From the NCBI GenBank assembly GCA_035578175.1, contig JAQMRL010000003.1, forward strand, positions 100,738,969 through 100,802,968: a DNA stretch of 64,000 bases, given 5' to 3'. The DNA comes from Catonia carolina (Eukaryota; Arthropoda; Insecta; Hemiptera; Achilidae). Numbering within the stretch: the stretch's first letter is position 1; each line of letters opens with the position of its first letter. Below the pieces are notes generated by a model, which made no database searches, had not been told where the DNA came from, and saw nothing but the letters and a program-made list of their open reading frames with translations. The position numbers and the translations under genes were made by a program. Below are positions 42,895 through 54,409 of the stretch, piece after piece.

Positions 42895-43660
42895 CAATAA
42901 TAGACAAAATCATTTGGATTAATGATTATGAAATTTTATATATGAACAAAACTAACTTCCTTCATGTTTAAACTACTTTAGTCATTAGATAGAATAAAAT
43001 TAACTTTTATTTAATTGAATTTAATATATAATTGTTTTCTAATGTGACCGCTTTAATAATTTTAAACCTAGTATAAGAGAATAAATTTCCGTAATAATGT
43101 ATTAGCATAACGTATGTACATGCAATGCAACAGAATACTGTATTTAAAAATACATTTATCAAATTCACTTTTCATTACTGAACAATTTAATTGCTTAATG
43201 TGTCCGGAATATCCGTTTTGTTCTAGTTCACTGACCCATTATTTTTTCTTATCGTTCATTAAAAGTTAATTGTTTAAGTAAAAAATTAGATGTTTTACAT
43301 TCAAATTTTAGGTCAGCGGTATACATTAGTTTAAAGTATATATTTTTTAATTTGTGTGTAAATATAGTCTATGTATGTTGTAGGCCTTTATAAGGAATCT
43401 AAATTTTATGTTTACAAAGTACAGTTTGGTTTAAGTTTTCATATAAATTTATAAATTTTCAATATGTTTCATATATATTCAGTTTGAACGATTCAAAAAA
43501 AATAACCACCTGTAAAATAATGGACAAAATAATTAAATTAAAGTTATCTAATAGCAAACTACTACCACGGCTAAAAAACTATTTTGTTATAATAATAAAA
43601 AAATTCTCAGACCTTAGCTGAGAAATTAAACCTACGACTGTTTTATTAGTAATATAGTAT
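42895..43660. other. AT-rich stretch, nothing recognised
   Basis: No motif or repeat of note. Confidence 0.4.
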
Positions 43661-43662
43661 TA

Positions 43663-43935
43663 TTGCCGGCGTATAAGATTTCATTTTTGCTAGAGAGAGA
43701 TAGTGTTGGCCGGGTGAGATACGCGGTGCAATAGGTATGCCTTTCTAATAACATAGTATTAGTATAGTATTGCTGACTGCTGATTTTTTACACGTCATCA
43801 CACTGTCAATATCAACTATGACATATATTATCTAAATTTATATCAGCTGTTTCCTTTAATTTGTTGTTTTTAGGTACAGTAGTACACCCGTTCTGTGGGT
43901 TGCATATACAAGTGCAATCTTATACGCCGATATCA
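43663..43935. repeat. Possible small inverted-repeat element
   Basis: GGCGTATAAGATT near 43668-43680 and its exact reverse complement near 43917-43929 frame ~270 bp that include a local GC-rich patch. No target duplication is obvious and there is no second copy in the window, so this may be a MITE or chance. Confidence 0.35.
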
Positions 43936-44242
43936 ATACGATATTGTCTGAAGGTAAATATTGCTACAAAGTTTTGTCAGTAGTGTGTGTATTCGTCCGT
44001 GATTATTTATTTAATGAAATCTTATTAGCAGATATCCTGGTTAAAAAAGTGAAGGTGTAGTTCGGCTGCTCTTCAATAGAGCTCTTCAGATATTGAGTAT
44101 TTCGGATATAGATTTTAATAATGCGGTAGACAGGATATAGATTTGATGATATCCAACCTTCGGTGAAAATAAATTAGAAGATAAACGGATTTTATAAGTT
44201 GATCAGATAATTAACATGCTTCATATTGTTGTTTTCATATTG

Positions 44243-44565
44243 TTGTAGAGATTTTACTACGTAAAACGAGGAGTGAGGTGGTTTACATTGCTTTCCTCAC
44301 TGAGTGAAAAAGTACGCTTATCAGCATGCCGAGCCCTCTGTAAAGCACATATTTTCCACTCTGCAAATGACATCTTTACTTCATTCACCACAGGATCTGG
44401 CTCTATAATGAAATTCTTTACTTTCAGAGAAGATAATTCTGATTAGTGTCTTTTACACCTCTACCTCTTCTGTTCTTAAATGATTCAGTTATTGAATCGG
44501 CTGACCATGTGATAAGAAACAGTGTAAATAATTTGACACTACCTGTCTTTTATGGGCAATTTATA
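44243..44565 (-). repeat. Family B repeat, near full length
   Basis: On the minus strand: 5' piece with 'aggtagtgtcaaattattta', a ~40-bp deletion, then 'ctgtttcttatcacatggtc' and the whole body to 'acgtagtaaaatctcta'. The last ~35 bp are missing. Confidence 0.85.
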
Positions 44566-44671
44566 TTATGTATACCAATACTCAAAAAATTTATTTTAAT
44601 TTGATGCTTTTATATCAAATACAGTACCTATTCAATGTTTGCATGCTTATAACCATACATTTCTACTCAAA

Positions 44672-44760
44672 GGCAATAGTAAACCAGCTCACTTCTCGTT
44701 TTACTTGGTAAAGCCTTTAGAGGTTCAAACCAGCCTTTCGGCTGATTACCTAAAACACAA
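44672..44760 (+). repeat. Family B repeat, 3' end
   Basis: From 'aaaggcaatagtaaaccagc' to 'gaggttcaaaccagcctttc' and 'gattacctaaaacac'. It lies ~110 bp from a minus-strand copy. Confidence 0.8.
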
Positions 44761-44764
44761 CGGC

Positions 44765-45750
44765 TTGCCATTGATTTTTCTGGGACAAGGTCTCGCGGCC
44801 ATTTGTGTAAAACCTACTCAGAGTCACTTCAGATGCATTGTGTGATCATTACCTAATAATTTTATCAGTATGTGTGTCAGATTTTGTATATAAATTGGTG
44901 TAGAATATTTTAGTGAGATTCTATGGAAACAGTTAATGGTTATGAAGAGCACTGTTGTGTAATTGTGCAACAATTGTAAAATCTTTCGAATAATTGGTTA
45001 TGTATAATTTCGAATAACATTTTTAAATTTATTTATTCTGAATATATTTAATAAGAGACGTTTTTGCTAATCCTTAAAGCTGGACCCCGTCGGTTCATCT
45101 TGTAACTGCCTTGTGTAAGGTTAGTTTGTTAGGCATACTAAGTTTTGAAAACACAAGATAAATCCATATTTGATAAACAACCCAGTTTTAACATTTTTCA
45201 TTTATTTGTTGTCAAGGGTGCGGAGTTTCCTTTTCATAAAGTATAAAGTTTAAACTTTATTACAGTGAATTTATTCTCTTGAGGCAAGTTTGTTTTTATA
45301 AACAAAGTTATCTTATACGCTTTTCATTGTTATTCTTACTATTTTCTTATTAGAATTTATTAATTATTTGAAATTTATTGATAACTTTTAAAAATATATT
45401 AGACGTAATTATTTGAAAAAACTTTCATTATTAATTTTTTCGTTCTTTTATTTAAAAACAATACAATTGTCTGATTGCAGTTTGTGTTTAATAATAATAA
45501 TAATAATAGCTTTATTGATATCAAATCTTATATCACGTCAGTATTTGTTACATATGTGAAGATCTTTTATGATGTGACCTGGGTTACATTAATAATTTTC
45601 ATAAAGTGAAAAATTAATGGATAGTCTCGTGTTGTGAAATCAATTGATAACAGTGAACCGAAAAACAAATTAAGCTTATTAATTTGATATTACCTGAACT
45701 GTATCACGTTAGAATTATGTAGCAGCACTTTCTAACAAAGAAAATTAATA
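44765..45750. other. AT-rich stretch with a (TAA)n microsatellite
   Basis: A TAA run lies at about 45489-45510. Nothing else is recognised. Confidence 0.4.
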
Positions 45751-45756
45751 ATTTAT

Positions 45757-46698
45757 TTTTACTTTCTCTTGCCTCTGTGAATATATAGGAAGGAAAGTAT
45801 TGTTTTCATGTCAAATTTTCGAAATCGAGTTTTCACCGGATCTACACGTTTTCAGACCCCCTGAACCCAAAAACATGTTTTTAGCGATTGGTGTGTGTGT
45901 GTGTGAACAGAATATCTCAAGAACGGAACATCTTACGAACTTTAAACTTGAAACTTAAGTTAGATACCACTAGAGGGCCCGACACGAACATTTTCATCAA
46001 AATCGGTCAACTGGAAGTAGTAGTTTATTCCTGTCATTTTTCACTTTTTTGTGATTTTCTCAAAACGGCTCCTACGATTTCTTTTAAAACCGCCTCATTT
46101 ACTACATTTTTTATGCTCCACAAGATAGGGTAGGCGCCATGTCTGATGAAATTCTTGGGGAGGCTGTTTTCTCGTAAAACAATGGGTTTTTAAGATCCAA
46201 TATGCTTTTTAAATCCAATATGCTCCAGATGCTTAAATATGTATTTTAGCGCAACAATGTATTATAAAAGTTTTAAAAAATTAAAAATCCTGCAACTTTT
46301 ATTTCAAACATTTTTTTGGATATAACGCTTGGTTTAGCGGTAATTAGTGATTTGTTTACATGAAAATCTGTAAAATTCGATTTTTTAAGATTTCACCCTT
46401 AGACTGCATTTTACGACAAAAGTGTACATAATCAAATTTATAGGAAATTAAAAGATCTACAACTTTTATTTAGAGTTTTTTCCTATAGAGCCTAGTTTAA
46501 GGAAAGAGAGATTTCTCGTATTTTTTGGCCAAACTGAGATTGATATTCATTTTACGTCTTTCACTCATGATTAAAATTAGGTTATGTTTATTGAGGTTAG
46601 TTTTTTGCTTGTTTCTAATGTTCTATTACTAATGTTAGGTTATATTTTTAATTATTTAAATTGGCAAGAGAAAGTTGTGTGAGTTTTTCACACCAGAT
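45757..46698 (+). repeat. Family A repeat, full length (reference copy)
   Basis: The head is 'actttctcttgcc' with the 'gaatatatagg' hairpin half, followed by the 'caccggatctacacg', 'cagaccccctgaaccca', GT tract and 'tctcaagaacggaacatc' blocks. Next are 'gacacgaacattttcatcaa', the 'ctacgattt' block and the internal duplication with two 'caacttttattt' boxes. The 3' end is 'ttggcaagagaaagttgtgt' and the hairpin ending CACACCAGAT. A frame through this copy (45888-46133) is open by chance and recurs in other copies. Confidence 0.93.
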
Positions 46699-46704
46699 TA
46701 TTTG

Positions 46705-47718
46705 TGTTCAATCTTTGAATGATCCACTGAAATATATATTTTTTAAAGAAATTTCGATATATATTTTTTTAGAAATTTGTTAAACTTATCGATGACTATA
46801 TTGTATTATATAGTTTCAGAGTAATGAATCAGTCAAAAAAGTATTTCCTTTAATGATTCTGAAATTTTTATACACTTTTATTCACAAAGTATTTAAACTT
46901 GCTAAGTTTGGTATTACACCTCCCTACTATAGTTCTATTATTGAAGCACCGTACAGTTCACAGAGTATAGCGCATAGCACTGTGTGGTATTTGGATTAAA
47001 AACCACAGAAACGTTAAGTGGCGCGCACTAAGCTCACAATATGTCGTAAAAGCGCCTGCAAAATTATTTCTTGTATACCGATTTAGCTGTTAAGATTGAA
47101 ACCACTGAAATTTAACCGTTCACGCGTTAAATAATTATTATTAACATTATTAATGAGTAGAACGGAAACTTATGGTTGCGAATAATTTAACCAATTAATT
47201 TAACAGTACCAACAATTTGGTTAGTATTTCAGAGGTTTCAAATTTTTATTACATTACTTAAAAGAAAATATTTAACATTTCTACGTCAGGTATGAATAAG
47301 TGTACAATAATCTGGTTAATAGAATTACTAAGAAACAGTATTTAAATCCTCTGTATTTTTTGATGTAAAATTCATTCAGATTTTTTTTTACAAAACCCTA
47401 CAACCTTTACCTTATTTAACATAACAATATTTAAACTAACTAAACAATCGCAATTTCAGTTTAATTGTAACTCACTTATTTTATTTTCGTAAATACTCGT
47501 GATTATATTGTTTTTGTCTTTGATTTTGGAAACGGTACTTTGCATTGTGTGGAATATTTTCTGTAAAAGTCTTTTCCTACAACGTTGATCTCCAAGCACT
47601 TATGTCTGTTCAAAGTGTCCGGAGTTCAATGAAATAACAGAATACTCTAAGACTCATGAAGAAAAACGAAGTTACGACTCAAAAAAAGTTTACAAGATCA
47701 GAGCTAAAGCATTTTAAT
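46705..47718. other. AT-rich stretch, nothing recognised
   Basis: No motif or repeat of note. Confidence 0.4.
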
Positions 47719-47721
47719 TTT

Positions 47722-47838
47722 AATAAAATACTTCAATCATATAATAGGCTGACCATGTGATAAGAAACCGAACTATTTTATGTAGCCCTGGAACTAGCAG
47801 ATTGAGTGCAAAAAATTTAACGCTCCATCTGTTAAGCC
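47722..47838 (-). repeat. Family B repeat, 5' end only
   Basis: The reverse complement of the family start: 'aacagatggagcgttaaatt', 'aatctgctagttccagggct' and 'ggtttcttatcacatggtca'. Confidence 0.8.
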
Positions 47839-47844
47839 AATTAA

Positions 47845-48430
47845 AGTAAGTAAAGTATTTATAAATACCTTAATAATTTTAAATACCTGGGAGTCATCTT
47901 TGATAGGAGCGGACCAAATGTAGCGGAAGTAAACAGCAAGATTTCGGAAGGGTGAAGGGTTATAGGGCAGTTAAATTCTGTCCTTTGGAGTGATATAATA
48001 TGGAAGGACACAAAGATAAATATTTATCATGCTATGCTGGAGAGTGTGTGTACCCATGCTGCAAAAGTGTGGGTATTAACAAAGAAACATAAGGATAGCG
48101 TAAAAGCGGTGAAGATGGATTTCTGAAGGAGGAGCTGTGGTGTATCGCGGATCGATCGATTTCCAAAATAAGAGAAGAATCGGCGTTCAAGAAAATATTA
48201 TGGAAACCACATCCCGAAAGCAGTTGAAATGGTTTGGCCATTTGCAGAGCATGGAGGATAGTAGGTGGCCAAAGAGGCTATGGGGCTGGACCCCAGCCGG
48301 TAGAAGAAAGAGGAGTTGGCTGGAAGTGACATGGTTGGATGGGGTGTAGGAGGCAATGTTTTTGTGGCGGCTCTCTGATGGGGACTGGGAAAAAAGAGAG
48401 AGGTGATGCTTAGAAAGCGAGATACGGCTG
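47845..48430 (+). pseudogene. LINE reverse transcriptase thumb and C-terminal tail (RTE-like)
   Basis: Frames read in order: FKYLGVIFDRSG, VNSKISEG, a RVIGQLNSVLWSDIIWKDTK segment, INIYHAMLESVCTHAAKVWV, LTKKHKDSVKAVKMDF, RSCGVSRIDRF, then in another frame TSRKQLKWFGHLQSMEDSRW, PKRLWGWTPAGRRKRSWLEV and TWLDGV. This is the standard end of RTE-like LINE polymerases. Frameshifts or stops separate the blocks. The catalytic YADD region is upstream and missing. The tail is the same group as the minus-strand copy at 2441-2850 but better preserved. Confidence 0.88.
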
Positions 48431-48434
48431 GGGC

Positions 48435-49105
48435 TGTAAATCTCGCATGAAAATTTTTTTATAACGCTGAAAGTTCCCTTACAAATTTAACAGTCACTAA
48501 AACAAACTTTCTAGTGAAACTAATACGAAATTTTTCTGACACTTATGTTACTTAAGTGTATTTTTTTAAATTGTGTAGGTTACTTTGTTTGTTAATTTGT
48601 GAGAAAATATTTATGTATCAGGTAATTGTTAAAAACTTGAACCAGACCTAATCGAAACGTGTCCGTCAGCAGGTTTTAATAGATGTTCGTGTTCAAATGC
48701 GTTAAAGGTGTATTTTTATATTTAACGAGGAAGTTCTTTATCAATTTAAAGTAAGTGCATCGGTGTTGATTCATGTTACTCTCATTACAGTAGTTGTTGT
48801 CTTAAAGATTTGTCGAAAAGTGGTGGATATTTTCCAGTTAGGATTTTCACACTTAAAATAAATTCTTAATTCCAATTTACTTAGGAGTTGTAATAATGTA
48901 CCGTAATGTAAAATGTATTTGTTAACAAAAGGTTGTGGAGTTTACTCTTATGTTGGTAAATTTACCGTTAAGCTATTACCACCATTTTTTAAAAATATGA
49001 TTTTTTTTTAAATGACACATGGTGATCATTTTTTTCTAGTTGTATTTGTACAGTTGTAAAATTAAATAAGCCAAAATAATATTAAATTGTAAGGTTAAAG
49101 TTAAG
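48435..49105. other. AT-rich stretch, nothing recognised
   Basis: No motif or repeat of note. Confidence 0.4.
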
Positions 49106-49181
49106 AAAAGTTGGATTAAAACACTCTTCTTTGTTTCACAGTAGTAATAATTCTTTTGTTACAATTCTCAACTGTTAAAGA

Positions 49182-50310
49182 TTTTTACTTTCCCTTGGGA
49201 TATTTGAATTTAGAGGATGGAAGGAAAGTATTGCTTCCATGTGGGTTTTCCAAAATTTAAATTTTACCGGAAATACACTTTTTCAGCACCTGTACCCAAA
49301 AAACATGTTTTTAGCAATTGTTCTGTGTCTGTGAACAATATATCTCAACAACGGAATATCGTACGAAGTTAAAACTTGAAACGTAGGATAGGTACCCCTA
49401 ATGGTAATAAGGTGATTAGACATGAATATTTTTATCGAAATTGGTCAACTGGAAGTAGTAGTTTATCCGTGTGATTTTTCACGTTTTTGCTATCTCTTGC
49501 TGTTTACAAAAACTGCGCATACGACTTATTAACAATTAAAGAATTTATTAACAATCGCCTCATTTACTACATTTTTTATCCTACAAGATAGAATAAGCGA
49601 TGAAATTCTGATGAAATTCTTGGGTGGCCTACGTTCTCACGATAAAAGTTTTTTTTAAAGATTGTGGGCGTAATATCATTTTTTGACAAAATTTTATAGA
49701 ACCAGAGTTGTAAGAAATAAAAAAAACGTATAATTTTTTCAAGTATTTTGTATAACACTTAGTTTAACGTCAATTACTGATTTTTTTTGTATTTCACTCA
49801 ACAAATATCGCCGGCCGCATTGGCGTAGTTGGTAACGTCCTCGCCTCTCGTCATGCGGTCTTGGGTTCAAATCCCATTGAGGCACGGCATATTTTCATAC
49901 GTTACAAAAAAACATTTCATTCTTCACCGTCTGCATTAGCAGTAATTGCAGAACAGTCGGACGTTAAACCAAAAAAAAAAAAAATCCACGAAAATCGGTA
50001 AAATTGTGATTTTTTAATATTGAGGCCTTAGTGTGAATTTTACGACAATAATGTACATAACTAAAGTTATAGAAATAAAAAGAACCTAAAAGTTTTAATC
50101 CAACCATATTTTTCTTTAAAGCCTAGTTTAGCGTCAATTAGTAATTTTTTAAGTCTAACAGAGGTTAATTTTCATTTATCGTCATTCACCTGTGCTTAAA
50201 CTTAATTTATTTTTTCATTTTACATTATATATTTACTAATGATTAAACATGTTATATTTTTAATTAACATTGGCAAAAGAAAATCTTGTGAGTGTTTTAC
50301 ATCAGATTTT
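49182..50310 (+). repeat. Family A repeat, full length, with a nested SINE
   Basis: The head is 'tttttactttcccttgggat' and most blocks are present but diverged. A SINE interrupts the middle (49803-49983), after which the body resumes at 'cgaaaatcggtaaaattgtg'. The 3' end is 'ggcaaaagaaaatcttgtga'. One of the more diverged copies. Confidence 0.85.
49803..49983 (+). repeat. tRNA-headed SINE with head type 2 and tail type 2
   Basis: The head 'gccggccgcattggcgtagt' has an A-box-like 'tggcgtagttggtaac' and a B box 'ttgggttcaaatcccattga'. The body is 'ggcacggcatattttcatac' and the tail 'gcagaacagtcggacgttaa' with 'acca' and an A-run. It sits inside family A, which dates it as younger than that copy. 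Confidence 0.88.
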
Positions 50311-50314
50311 TTTT

Positions 50315-51250
50315 TATCTCTGCTAAATTACTTTATTTATTTACTTTATAATTGCTGTTTCTGTATAAATTATGATAACTATTGAAAAATTCTTTTTTAA
50401 CACAGTTAAAGATCAACCATTTTCTCTATTATCTCTGTACGAATTTTCCGTACAAACAGTAATACGAGTATATTGCTGTTTGTATTGTATATTGCTGAAT
50501 AAACTTCTGAATCATAAAATAAACGATATGTTATTAAAAATTTTGCATATTAAATAGCTGTTCTAGTAGTTTCTGATTAAAACAGGTTACTTTTCTGGGT
50601 TTGTATAATTACGTTTAGTGCTTCCCATTAAGTTTTGCGGTATGTATTTTCTTTAAAAAAATATATGATTCTTTTGTATTCATTAAAAATTTAGTTAATC
50701 AGAACATTTTTTCTTGTGGTAGCTGCTCTCTTTTGCTCTCTCGAGCTATCTATCTCTTTCTCTGTCTCTCCCCCTATTTTTTAACTACATACATTCCTTT
50801 AATTTACTTACCGTCATTGCAGTGTTAAATTTTAGGAATACCTATTATGTTGCGATTTTTAAAGCTCTATTTAAAAAAATTAAAAAGAATTCTCTAAACT
50901 TCTTATTCAAAAATTATATTTTCATATGAAAAGAAACTTTTCAAGATGTTTTCTTTTCAACTGTAAAAAACCAACAATATTACTTCATTTATGCGACATC
51001 TTTTTCAATCTATAGAATTCAAGACTGGCAGTAAAAAAGGGCGTTTTGAGAAAAACAAAACAAAAGCTCACATGTTATATTTACACTTCGTCATCAATAT
51101 TGTCCGGTCATATTATTTATTTCAAATAAATACAAATTCTACACTCACTAAATACAGTTGGACTTTCATGTATCAAAATTGTAGGTTCCTTATAAAAAAT
51201 TTGATATATAGACACTTCAATAAAGAGAAACGCTGTTTTTTCTCATTATG
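50315..51250. other. AT-rich stretch with a CT-rich patch
   Basis: A CT-rich patch lies at about 50725-50772. The 102-residue frame at 50991-51299 shows no motif and is lysine-rich by base composition. Confidence 0.4.
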
Positions 51251-51251
51251 G

Positions 51252-52500
51252 TTGCTACTTATAACGGGTGTTTCAAAAAGGACGCAATTCGAAGTTTGAG
51301 AACGATAATTTATTACATTAAGTAATTACAAATTACACGGTATGAAATTATTACCTTTAACATTCAGATTACCTTTAAAACTTCACAATAAATGTTCAAA
51401 ATGACTTCCTCCTCTTGTAATGCTAGTTCGGACACGTTTCATAACATTTGCAGCCACTTTTCGTAGTGTATGCTCATTAATGTTTGTAATCTCACTTTCA
51501 ATATTAGCCTTCAATTCTTCAATTGTATGAGGATTGTTTTTAAAAACCTTACTCTTTAAATTCCCCCCAAAAAAAAAAATCCGCAGGAGTAAGATCTGGG
51601 GATCTTGGTGGCCACAATCCTTTTGATATCACACGATGGCCAAAATATTCTCGTAACATATTGAGCGTTTCAGTAGAAGTATGGCATGTTGCGTTATCCT
51701 GCTGAAACCAACAATCTCGATCGTGTAATTCTAACAACGCTATAAATTGTTCAATTAAGTTGCGGTACACCACACCATCTACAAATGTGTCAAAAAATAA
51801 AGGCCCAACAATACGACGCCGGGAGATCGCACACCAAACACCAATTTTACGTGCGTGTAGTGGACGTTCATGAAATGTGTGAGGATTATGAGCGCTCCAT
51901 ATTCGGCAGTTTTGGCTGTTGATGTAACCATCCAAGTGGAACCATGCTTCGTCACTGAAATAAACACGATCCAATATTTCAACACCGTTGTCATTAACAA
52001 GAGAACGTATCCAACGACAATACTGTATACGTTTCCCATGGTCAACTTCTTTCAGTTCATGAATGACACCGATGCGGTAAGGATGCAGATTTAATTTTTT
52101 TGTAGCCCTTAAAGCGGAAGATAGTGATAATCCAGCCTGTGCAGATAACTTTCTAAGTGATTCACCGGGTGAGGTAGTCAAACGTTGTTTCACATCGTCC
52201 AAAACTTGTTCTGTTAACACTGATGGTCGACCTGTGCTTTTCCGATCCTGTACACTGCCAGTCTCTCGAAATTTATTAATCAGATGCAATATTGTGGTGT
52301 TATTAGGTACTTCAGAATTGGGAAATTTTAACTGGAACTTGTCTTTCACTCGTTCGTAAGATTTATAAGCGCAATAACTTTCAATAATAAAAACACGTTC
52401 ATCCTTTGATACTGTATTTTGGTTAAAAATAATGAAATAAAACCAGTAATGAAAAACATGCATGTAATTAATACTGAACATACCGTACATAGGCCCTATA
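51252..52500 (-). mobile_element. Tc1/mariner-superfamily element, 5' end missing
   Basis: The 3' side (51256-51300) has a candidate terminal sequence 'cgggtgtttcaaaaaggacg'. No inverted partner is visible upstream of the transposase, where the sequence passes into the Tigger remnant within ~30 bp. The 5' end is therefore lost. Confidence 0.75.
51383..52490 (-). pseudogene. Tc1/mariner transposase with one homopolymer frameshift
   Basis: A DDE/D cut-and-paste transposase. The 313-residue frame (51549-52490) has a helix-turn-helix region (residues ~30-135, with the linker GRPSVLT) and the catalytic Asp180 (YFSDEAWFHLDG), Asp265 (FQQDNATCHTS) and Asp304 (SPDLTPADFFFWG). By my count 38 residues lie between the last two, more than in DD34D mariners. 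Right after the third Asp the frame breaks at a G6/T-run (about 51563-51580). In the shifted frame a normal C-terminus follows (NNPHTIEELKANI, a NINEHTLRKVA segment, RTSITRGGSHFEHLL) to a stop at 51383-51385. Residues 1-23 are encoded by AT-rich DNA and are probably not part of the original protein. Confidence 0.9.
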
Positions 52501-52518
52501 CATTAATAATATTGTATT

Positions 52519-53165
52519 TTATTGTTGGGTAATAAAATAACTTCGAATATCCTGCTGAACAAACTTTGATGTCGATTCTTCGTAAACATGTTCACATTTA
52601 TTAAGAGACTGGAAAATATCACCGGATACATTTTCTACGAATTCAAGTCCGCGACGAATCGTTTCAGATGGTGACATCATTTCTTTCTTGGCTTATGTAC
52701 TTCTATGTCTTCTGTCTCATTGCCCTCATCTTCAACTTCATCTTAGGGATTTATTATTGAACGTAAAATGCCATCATCTGTTGGATATTCTGCTACAATA
52801 ACTTCATCTTCCACCCTTAAAAACTCATTGTGCGAAATATCGTCGTTGATCGTGTCTGCCGACTGTAAATGGACCCAACATTCCTCAATTTGCGGCAGTT
52901 CATTAACTTCTTCCACAACAGTTTTTTTTAGAGAAGCCGGCTTTTAAAAACAATTTTTTATTGTAGATTCCGCTACATTATTTTGCCACACCATTACTAA
53001 TTCTGATATACACAGCCTGAAATTAACAACATTTTCAATAGGTTTCTCATTTTCCAACGCAAGAATAAGTTTCTTAAGAACCTGTTTCTTTAATAATTTT
53101 TAGAGTTTTAATAACACCTTGGTCCATAGGTTGTAGTTTCAACGTGGTATTTGCAGGAAAAAACA
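52519..53165 (-). pseudogene. Tigger/CENP-B-type transposase remnant
   Basis: The minus strand reads FFPANTTLKLQPMDQGVIKT, the characteristic third-catalytic-Asp box (PxNTTxxLQPMDQG) of Tigger/pogo DDE_1 transposases. About 130 bp later comes WQNNVAESTIKNCF with KAGF, matching the W..V...TI.NCF.KAGF motif that follows. The last piece (52519-52690) is an open stretch ending LEFVENVSGDIFQSLNKCEH, EESTSKFVQQDIRSYF and a stop. Stops and frameshifts lie between, and the N-terminal DNA-binding and first catalytic parts are absent. It ends right where the neighbouring Tc1/mariner frame begins. Confidence 0.85.
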
Positions 53166-53169
53166 AGAT

Positions 53170-54400
53170 TCACGTTTACTAACTTTGTTGAGACAGAAGA
53201 TTGCAAATGTTACTCGAATTGTGAATGGGAAGTGTTACGGGGAAGTGTCGTTACGGAACTGGTTCTGAATTATGTCGATAGTGCGTGTGCGTACAGTAGT
53301 GGCAAGTGATTTTAGAGGTAAATCAATTGTTTTGATTTTTGAAAGACTGTGTTTTTGTTACACTCAAGTTTAATTTAAGCTTAAGTTTTGTAATTAATTT
53401 AATTGAAGTAATCTAATTGTATTTGTTAGTAGTTTAAGTGTAAATATTAATTGGAAGGAAGTCTATTTATTATTTATTATACCCAGATCCGAACGAATCT
53501 TTGCTTAGATGTTACAATTCCATAGTCCGATGTTTTAAACGAATGCACTTTTGTGTGTTAGATACTTCCGTGCTTTACTTTACGCTTTGTCAGAAATGTA
53601 CAAGTATTGAATAATGAAACACACAACCCACGTTTGGAGGCACACTCGTATAAATGCAGTCAGTTGTCTCATTAAATTTTTGTCCACTTTGCATTATATT
53701 AAATCAATATCAGTTACCAGTATTTGAAAATTAGAGCACAGTTCGAACGATCTAAATTTTTCGATAGACGTTTTTTAATACAGGCAACTTTCAATGAACT
53801 TCTTTTCTGTACTATGTTTCGTGAGGTAGAATCTCAAAAACCTACAACCTACACAAACATTTTTGTAATAGTACTATATCAACCTTTATTTCAACAAAAT
53901 AATGTTTAAACTTCCGTGTATTTAAATTTATCTGTGTTAAAAATTAAAATTACTTAAATGTTACTAAATATAACTTACAATACCGTAAGTATTTATTTTT
54001 TGTAAAAAGAAGTACTGACTGAAATTGACTATCACTCGTAAAAAATAAGGTTTTGACTAAATGAACAAAAATTTTTTATAACCTGCAGAGTAATTTAGGA
54101 AAAAATTTGTTTTGAATTTAATTTGACTTAGCTTTTCCTTCTAATCCTAGGAGTGTTAAAAAAAACTCCAGTTGAAGTAATATCTGTGAGCTTACACCCT
54201 GATATTTGGATTCGGGTCGACCAAATGTTTGAAAAATAAGCATTAAATTGACCTATCCAAGGTAACAGAAACCACAGTTGGGTAGATTATTTACCCATCT
54301 CGTGCACAATTTTCATAACAGAGATATGTGTATTTAATAGTAGTGTATTATGTATTTGTAGTGTAAGGTTATTCATAAACAAACAATTTTTTTTGTAAAA
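53170..54400. other. AT-rich stretch with one GC-richer patch
   Basis: At about 53225-53320 a slightly GC-richer segment has an ATG frame (MSIVRVRTVVASDFRG) followed by GTAAAT. It is too short to call an exon. Nothing else is seen. Confidence 0.3.
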
Positions 54401-54409
54401 TAAATTATT

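Noticed and set aside
45888..46133. A recurring open frame (DTTRGPDTNIFIKIGQ...) in several family A copies as a conserved protein
   Set aside because: It appears in many copies only because the copies share DNA. Its ends differ, other copies have stops, the (GT)n tract precedes it, and no codon-position bias is visible. It is better read as non-coding repeat sequence.
50991..51299. The 102-residue plus-strand frame as a host gene
   Set aside because: Its composition follows local AT content, there is no motif, and its end runs into the transposon terminus.
51870..52094. Plus-strand frame over the Tc1/mariner transposase
   Set aside because: It is an antisense shadow of the transposase.
53225..53320. 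First exon of a host gene (MSIVRVRT...)
   Set aside because: Only about 15 codons, a weak GTAAAT donor and no promoter motif; too little to support.
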